Below, in pieces: positions 60,723 through 64,000 of a stretch of DNA of 64,000 nucleotides. The position numbers were made by a program, and so were the translations under genes. The stretch spans positions 744,001 through 808,000 of the forward strand of contig NZ_JAPWGL010000001.1 of the NCBI RefSeq assembly GCF_027213645.1, given 5' to 3'. The stretch is from Pedobacter rhodius. GTDB lineage: Bacteria; Bacteroidota; Bacteroidia; Sphingobacteriales; Sphingobacteriaceae. The stretch's first letter is position 1. Each line of letters opens with the position of its first letter. Under the pieces are notes generated by a model. It was given only the letters and a program-made list of their open reading frames with translations. It was not told the origin of the DNA and did no database searches.

Positions 60723-62586
60723 CTGTTTTCGAGAAGATTAGTATAGATTCGGGTGAAATATTAATTTGTCCGTTTGCTACAATGTGATGCTGATTTTGAC
60801 CGGTAAATTCGGGTACGGCAGAATCCATCAGCAATAGCCAGTGACCAGTAAAGTCGGCTGCGGGGATATTTTGCTTTTTATTTGAGAAATTTAAAACGAT
60901 AATCAGATGCTGACTTTTACCGTTACGTTTCAGTAGCACAATTTTTTGATCTGTAAGGGCTTCCGCATGGGTATTTATCCGGTCTAATGTGTTTAGCACA
61001 GGGTTTTCCTTTCTTAGCCGAATTAGTTTTTTATAGTAGCTGTGCATGATTTTGTGCTTGCCAGGTACAGTTTTTGTCCAATCTAATTTTGATTGATTAA
61101 ATGTTGATTCGGCCTGGGGATCGGGTGTTTCTTGTTCATTATGGAAGGCTGCAAATTCGGCTTTTCTGCCTTTCCGAACAGCTTCGATTAATTCCTGATC
61201 ACTGTGACTGATGAAGAATTGAAAGGGGTTGGTTTCAGCCCATTCTTCACCCATAAAAATTAGGGGTAAAAAAGGCGCACAAAAAACAGCACCCGCCATT
61301 AATTTCATCATTTCGAAGCTTACCAGTGTACTTGTGCGCTCGCCAAGCATCCGGTTGCCAACCTGATCGTGATTTTGGGAAAATACAATAAACTGTTCAC
61401 CAGGATTATTTTTTGCCGGAAGACCAAATTTTCGTTGCCGGTGCGCCGAATATTGCCCGTCGTATACATACGCATCGTTATACGATTTTGCCAGGTGTTC
61501 TACACCATTGAAATCGGCATAATAACCAGTTTGTTCCTGTCCGGCCGAAACCCTAAGCGCATGGTGGAATTCATCAATCCACTGCCCGTCCATTCCATAA
61601 CCACCCTGTAACTGTGAATTAATAAAACGGTTATCGTTTAAATCCAGTTCAGCGATTAGCTTGTACGGTTTACCGGTAAACTCAGAAAGTTTTTGGGTAT
61701 AGGTTTTTATTTCTGATAAAATATGGATAGGACTGAAATCCTTGATGGCATGTACAGCATCCAGGCGGAGTGCATCAACATGAAAATCGCGGAACCACAT
61801 CAATGCATTTTCGATGAAGAATGTCCTTACCGCATCGCAGCCCGCATCATCATAGTTAATTGCGCTGCCCCAGGGCGTATGGTACTTATCCGTAAAATAG
61901 GGGCCAAATTCGGTAAAGGAATTTCCTTCAGGACCAAAATGGTTGTATACCACATCTAAAATTACGGCTATTCCTTTTTGATGACAGCTGTTTACCAATT
62001 GTTGTAAGGCATTTGGCCCGCCATATGTGTTTTGAACGGCGAAAGGATATACACCGTCGTAGCCCCAGTTTCTGTTACCAGGGAACTGGGCCACCGGCAT
62101 AATTTCTATCGCGGTTATTCCTAAATCAACTAAATAATCGAGTTTGTTGATTATCGATGAAAAATTTCCATCCGCTGTAAAAGTCCCGGTATGCAGTTCA
62201 TAAATAATAAAATCTTTTAATTCGATGCCCTTCCAGTTCTGGTCGGTCCATTTAAAAGCTTTCAGATCGAAAGCGTTTGAGGGACCTGATACACCGTTAT
62301 TTTGCAGTAAGGATGCAGGGTCGGCCCAGGTTTGTGATTTCTTCTTTGTGTATTCTTGTTTTTCTGGAATTGGTATCAGTTCAAAAGAATATTCGTCAAG
62401 CGGACTTATCTTATCGGTTTGTAAAAACCAGTAACCAAGCTCTTGTTTAGACATTTCTAATGAATGCTTAAGTTTTTTAACATGAATTAGAATGGTTAAA
62501 AAATCTGGTGCCCAAAGCCATATTTCAGCCAGACCTTCCTCGTTAAAATTTAAACCAATTTTTCGTCGTTCTATATTTATCTGCAT
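60715..62586 (-). CDS. treZ: Malto-oligosyltrehalose trehalohydrolase
   Basis: A 623-residue GH13 enzyme releasing trehalose from maltooligosyltrehalose. It has an N-terminal beta-domain (RRKIGLNFNEEGLAEIWLWAPDFL), then IYELHTGTFTADGNFSSIINKLDYLVDLGITAIEIMPVAQFPGNRNWGYDG, the nucleophile in HVDALRLDAVHAIKDFS, the acid/base Glu in YKLIAELDLND, and VFSQNHDQVGNR. It forms an operon with the TreY-MalQ fusion. Together they make the TreYZ route of trehalose synthesis from glucans, giving osmotic or desiccation protection. A TreX debranching enzyme is not in the window. Confidence 0.95.
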   Translation of the reverse strand: MQINIERRKIGLNFNEEGLAEIWLWAPDFLTILIHVKKLKHSLEMSKQELGYWFLQTDKISPLDEYSFELIPIPEKQEYTKKKSQTWADPASLLQNNGVSGPSNAFDLKAFKWTDQNWKGIELKDFIIYELHTGTFTADGNFSSIINKLDYLVDLGITAIEIMPVAQFPGNRNWGYDGVYPFAVQNTYGGPNALQQLVNSCHQKGIAVILDVVYNHFGPEGNSFTEFGPYFTDKYHTPWGSAINYDDAGCDAVRTFFIENALMWFRDFHVDALRLDAVHAIKDFSPIHILSEIKTYTQKLSEFTGKPYKLIAELDLNDNRFINSQLQGGYGMDGQWIDEFHHALRVSAGQEQTGYYADFNGVEHLAKSYNDAYVYDGQYSAHRQRKFGLPAKNNPGEQFIVFSQNHDQVGNRMLGERTSTLVSFEMMKLMAGAVFCAPFLPLIFMGEEWAETNPFQFFISHSDQELIEAVRKGRKAEFAAFHNEQETPDPQAESTFNQSKLDWTKTVPGKHKIMHSYYKKLIRLRKENPVLNTLDRINTHAEALTDQKIVLLKRNGKSQHLIIVLNFSNKKQNIPAADFTGHWLLLMDSAVPEFTGQNQHHIVANGQINISPESILIFSKTDE

Positions 62587-62748
62587 CTGCTATTTTAGAA
62601 TCAACAAATAAAAAAGTGCAAAAGTTTGGCAAAACATTCTGAAAATGAGTTTCGGTCTGTGAGGCATAAACTCAGGACCTGGTCATCTAAATCTTTTGAA
62701 ACAATAAAGAAAAAACGATTTAGTAATACTCTAATTGCCTTTTTTCGT

Positions 62749-62780
62749 TTTGAACTTCAAAGTATTTTAATATATATTTG
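62749..62780 (+). promoter_or_regulatory. Promoter of the GH125 gene
   Basis: TTTG (62749-62752), 20-bp spacer, TATATTTG (62773-62780), a perfect -7 box. Transcription would start near 62785, leaving a leader of about 100 nt. The divergent treZ promoter must lie between 62590 and 62650. Confidence 0.72.
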
Positions 62781-62883
62781 TTTCAGCTCTAACCAGATTG
62801 ATGTTTGGATAAAATTAAAAAAGCTGATGGTTAGAATTTACGAAAGAATGCTTATCTAAAGAATACATAACATATAAATAATA

Positions 62884-64000
62884 ATGAAAAGGAGAACCTT
62901 TATACATAATACAGGCCTTTTAGGGGCTGGCCTGGTTGCTTCAAAGCTTTCTTTTGCTGCGGATTTAGTTTCGGAATTTCCTGTTGTAAGGGTTGCCGAA
63001 GGTAAAAGACATTTTAAAAGTAAAGCCGTTGATGATGCCATAAAAACGTTCCAGGCAAATGTGAAAAACCCTGAATTGAACTGGTTATTTGAAAACTGTT
63101 TTCCGAATACACTTGACACAACGGTTTATCATTCAGAAAAAAATGGCAGGCCTGATACTTATGTTATTACAGGCGATATTGATGCCATGTGGTTGCGGGA
63201 TAGTTCTGCGCAGGTTTGGCCTTATCTACAATTTGTAAATGAAGATGCCCCCCTTAAAAAACTTATTGCAGGTGTTATTATTCATCAAACACAATGCGTT
63301 TTAAAAGATCCCTATGCAAATGCTTTTTATGGAGATGAAAATAAAGTGGGGGAATGGAAAACCGATAAAACAGCGATGCAGCCGGGGGTTCACGAACGCA
63401 AATGGGAAATTGATTCCTTGTGTTATCCAATTCGTTTAGCCTACCACTACTGGAAAAAAACAGGTGATAAAATGCCCTTTGATGCAGATTGGAAAAAGGG
63501 AATTGAAGCGACATTAAAGACTTTTAAAGAACAGCAGCGCAAAACCGATAAAGGCCCTTATCATTTCGAAAGGGAAACAACGCACCCTACGGATAGTTTG
63601 CCTATGGGGGGGTATGGTTTTCCGGTAAATCCCGTTGGTTTAATTTGTTCGGCATTCCGCCCCAGCGATGATGCAACAATATTTCCATTTTTAATTCCTT
63701 CCAACTTTTTTGCAGTAAGCAGTTTAAAACAAGCGGCAGAAATGGTAAAAGCATTACAGCCTGATGCTGTATTAGAAAATAATTTATTAAACCTTGCTGA
63801 CGAGGTTAATGCAGCGATTCAAAAACATGCGATTGTAAATCACCCGAAATATGGTAAAATTTATGCTTTTGAGGTCGATGGTTTTGGAAGTTCCTATCTG
63901 ATGGATGATTCTAACGTACCGAGTTTACTGGCTTTGCCATATTTAGGTTCCGTTAAACTGAACGACCCGATTTACCAGAACACCCGAAAATTTGCACTTT
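62884..64000 (+). CDS. GH125 exo-alpha-1,6-mannosidase (partial)
   Basis: The gene opens at an ATG at 62884 and runs off the right window edge (372 complete codons seen). A twin-arginine-like signal (KRRTFIHNTGLLGAGLVASKLSFAA) leads the protein. The (alpha/alpha)6 barrel of GH125 (formerly DUF1237) is recognised by YVITGDIDAMWLRDSSAQVWPYL, DPYANAFYGDENK, KWEIDSLCYPIRLAYHYWKKTG, FERETTHPTDSLPMGGYGFPVNPVGLICSAFRPSDDATIFPFLIPSNFFAV and FEVDGFGSSYLMDDSNVPSLLALPYLG. GH125 enzymes remove terminal alpha-1,6-mannose from N-glycan-like substrates. Confidence 0.92.
   Translation, partial: MKRRTFIHNTGLLGAGLVASKLSFAADLVSEFPVVRVAEGKRHFKSKAVDDAIKTFQANVKNPELNWLFENCFPNTLDTTVYHSEKNGRPDTYVITGDIDAMWLRDSSAQVWPYLQFVNEDAPLKKLIAGVIIHQTQCVLKDPYANAFYGDENKVGEWKTDKTAMQPGVHERKWEIDSLCYPIRLAYHYWKKTGDKMPFDADWKKGIEATLKTFKEQQRKTDKGPYHFERETTHPTDSLPMGGYGFPVNPVGLICSAFRPSDDATIFPFLIPSNFFAVSSLKQAAEMVKALQPDAVLENNLLNLADEVNAAIQKHAIVNHPKYGKIYAFEVDGFGSSYLMDDSNVPSLLALPYLGSVKLNDPIYQNTRKFAL

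Overview
The window comes from a Bacteroidota chromosome, most likely a Sphingobacteriaceae member close to Pedobacter or Mucilaginibacter. The evidence is low GC, recurrent promoters of the Bacteroidota type (TTTG, 16-20 bp, TAnnTTTG), almost no Shine-Dalgarno sequences, and families typical of the phylum: GLPGLI protein, DUF3857 transglutaminase-like protein, CtlX, M56/BlaI pairs, TonB receptors with a CarboxypepD_reg domain, GH125, and a YncE/phosphatase fusion. No rRNA, tRNA, CRISPR array, integrase or transposase was found. The content is chromosomal housekeeping mixed with accessory modules.

Layout. 1-6.9 kb: end of a DUF3857 protein, guaB, a TonB receptor preceded by a short Cys-Cys leader ORF, a LOG-type nucleosidase and a MaoC hydratase. 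7-10.2 kb: DUF2721 protein, a 516-bp non-coding repeat element, an acyl-CoA carboxylase beta subunit followed by a decayed second copy of its own 3' end, and a possible small ORF. 10.2-18.9 kb: trxB, GH20 hexosaminidase, a lipoprotein, a nonsense-interrupted GxxExxY gene inside perfect terminal inverted repeats, dgkA, an ECF sigma operon (sigma, membrane partner, DUF922 peptidase), and a dicarboxylate/glutamate symporter. 18.9-24.5 kb: BlaI repressor and M56 sensor facing a GLPGLI protein and an outer-membrane barrel; both operons carry the same operator over the -7 box. 24.6-35.2 kb: rplU-rpmA, a Gly-rich secreted protein, an rnr operon with a polyprenyl synthase, an exonuclease / oligopeptide ABC ATPase / sialidase-like operon, and a DUF1579 gene. 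35.2-43.5 kb: DUF72, then an arginine block (arginine decarboxylase, ctlX, arginine deiminase, argS) with heptanucleotide arrays in its intergenic spacers, then an AlkA-like glycosylase. 43.5-49.3 kb: AI-2E permease, mnmE, a small lipoprotein, a cold-shock-like protein, a membrane protein and relics of a peptidoglycan-binding gene. 49.3-56.3 kb: YncE/phosphatase fusion, Tat-type phosphoesterase, a three-gene HipBST-like toxin-antitoxin locus, a second AI-2E permease and a second ECF sigma factor. 56.7-64 kb: TreY-MalQ fusion plus TreZ (trehalose from glucans), and the start of a GH125 mannosidase.

The observations most worth following are: the shared BlaI operator joining two convergent operons; the Cys-Cys leader ORF before the TonB receptor; the composite heptamer arrays around the arginine genes; the roughly 520-bp elements with terminal inverted repeats (one carrying GxxExxY); the HipBST locus with three evenly spaced upstream repeats; and the carboxylase duplication scar. 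All functions are inferred from reading the sequence. No database search was made.
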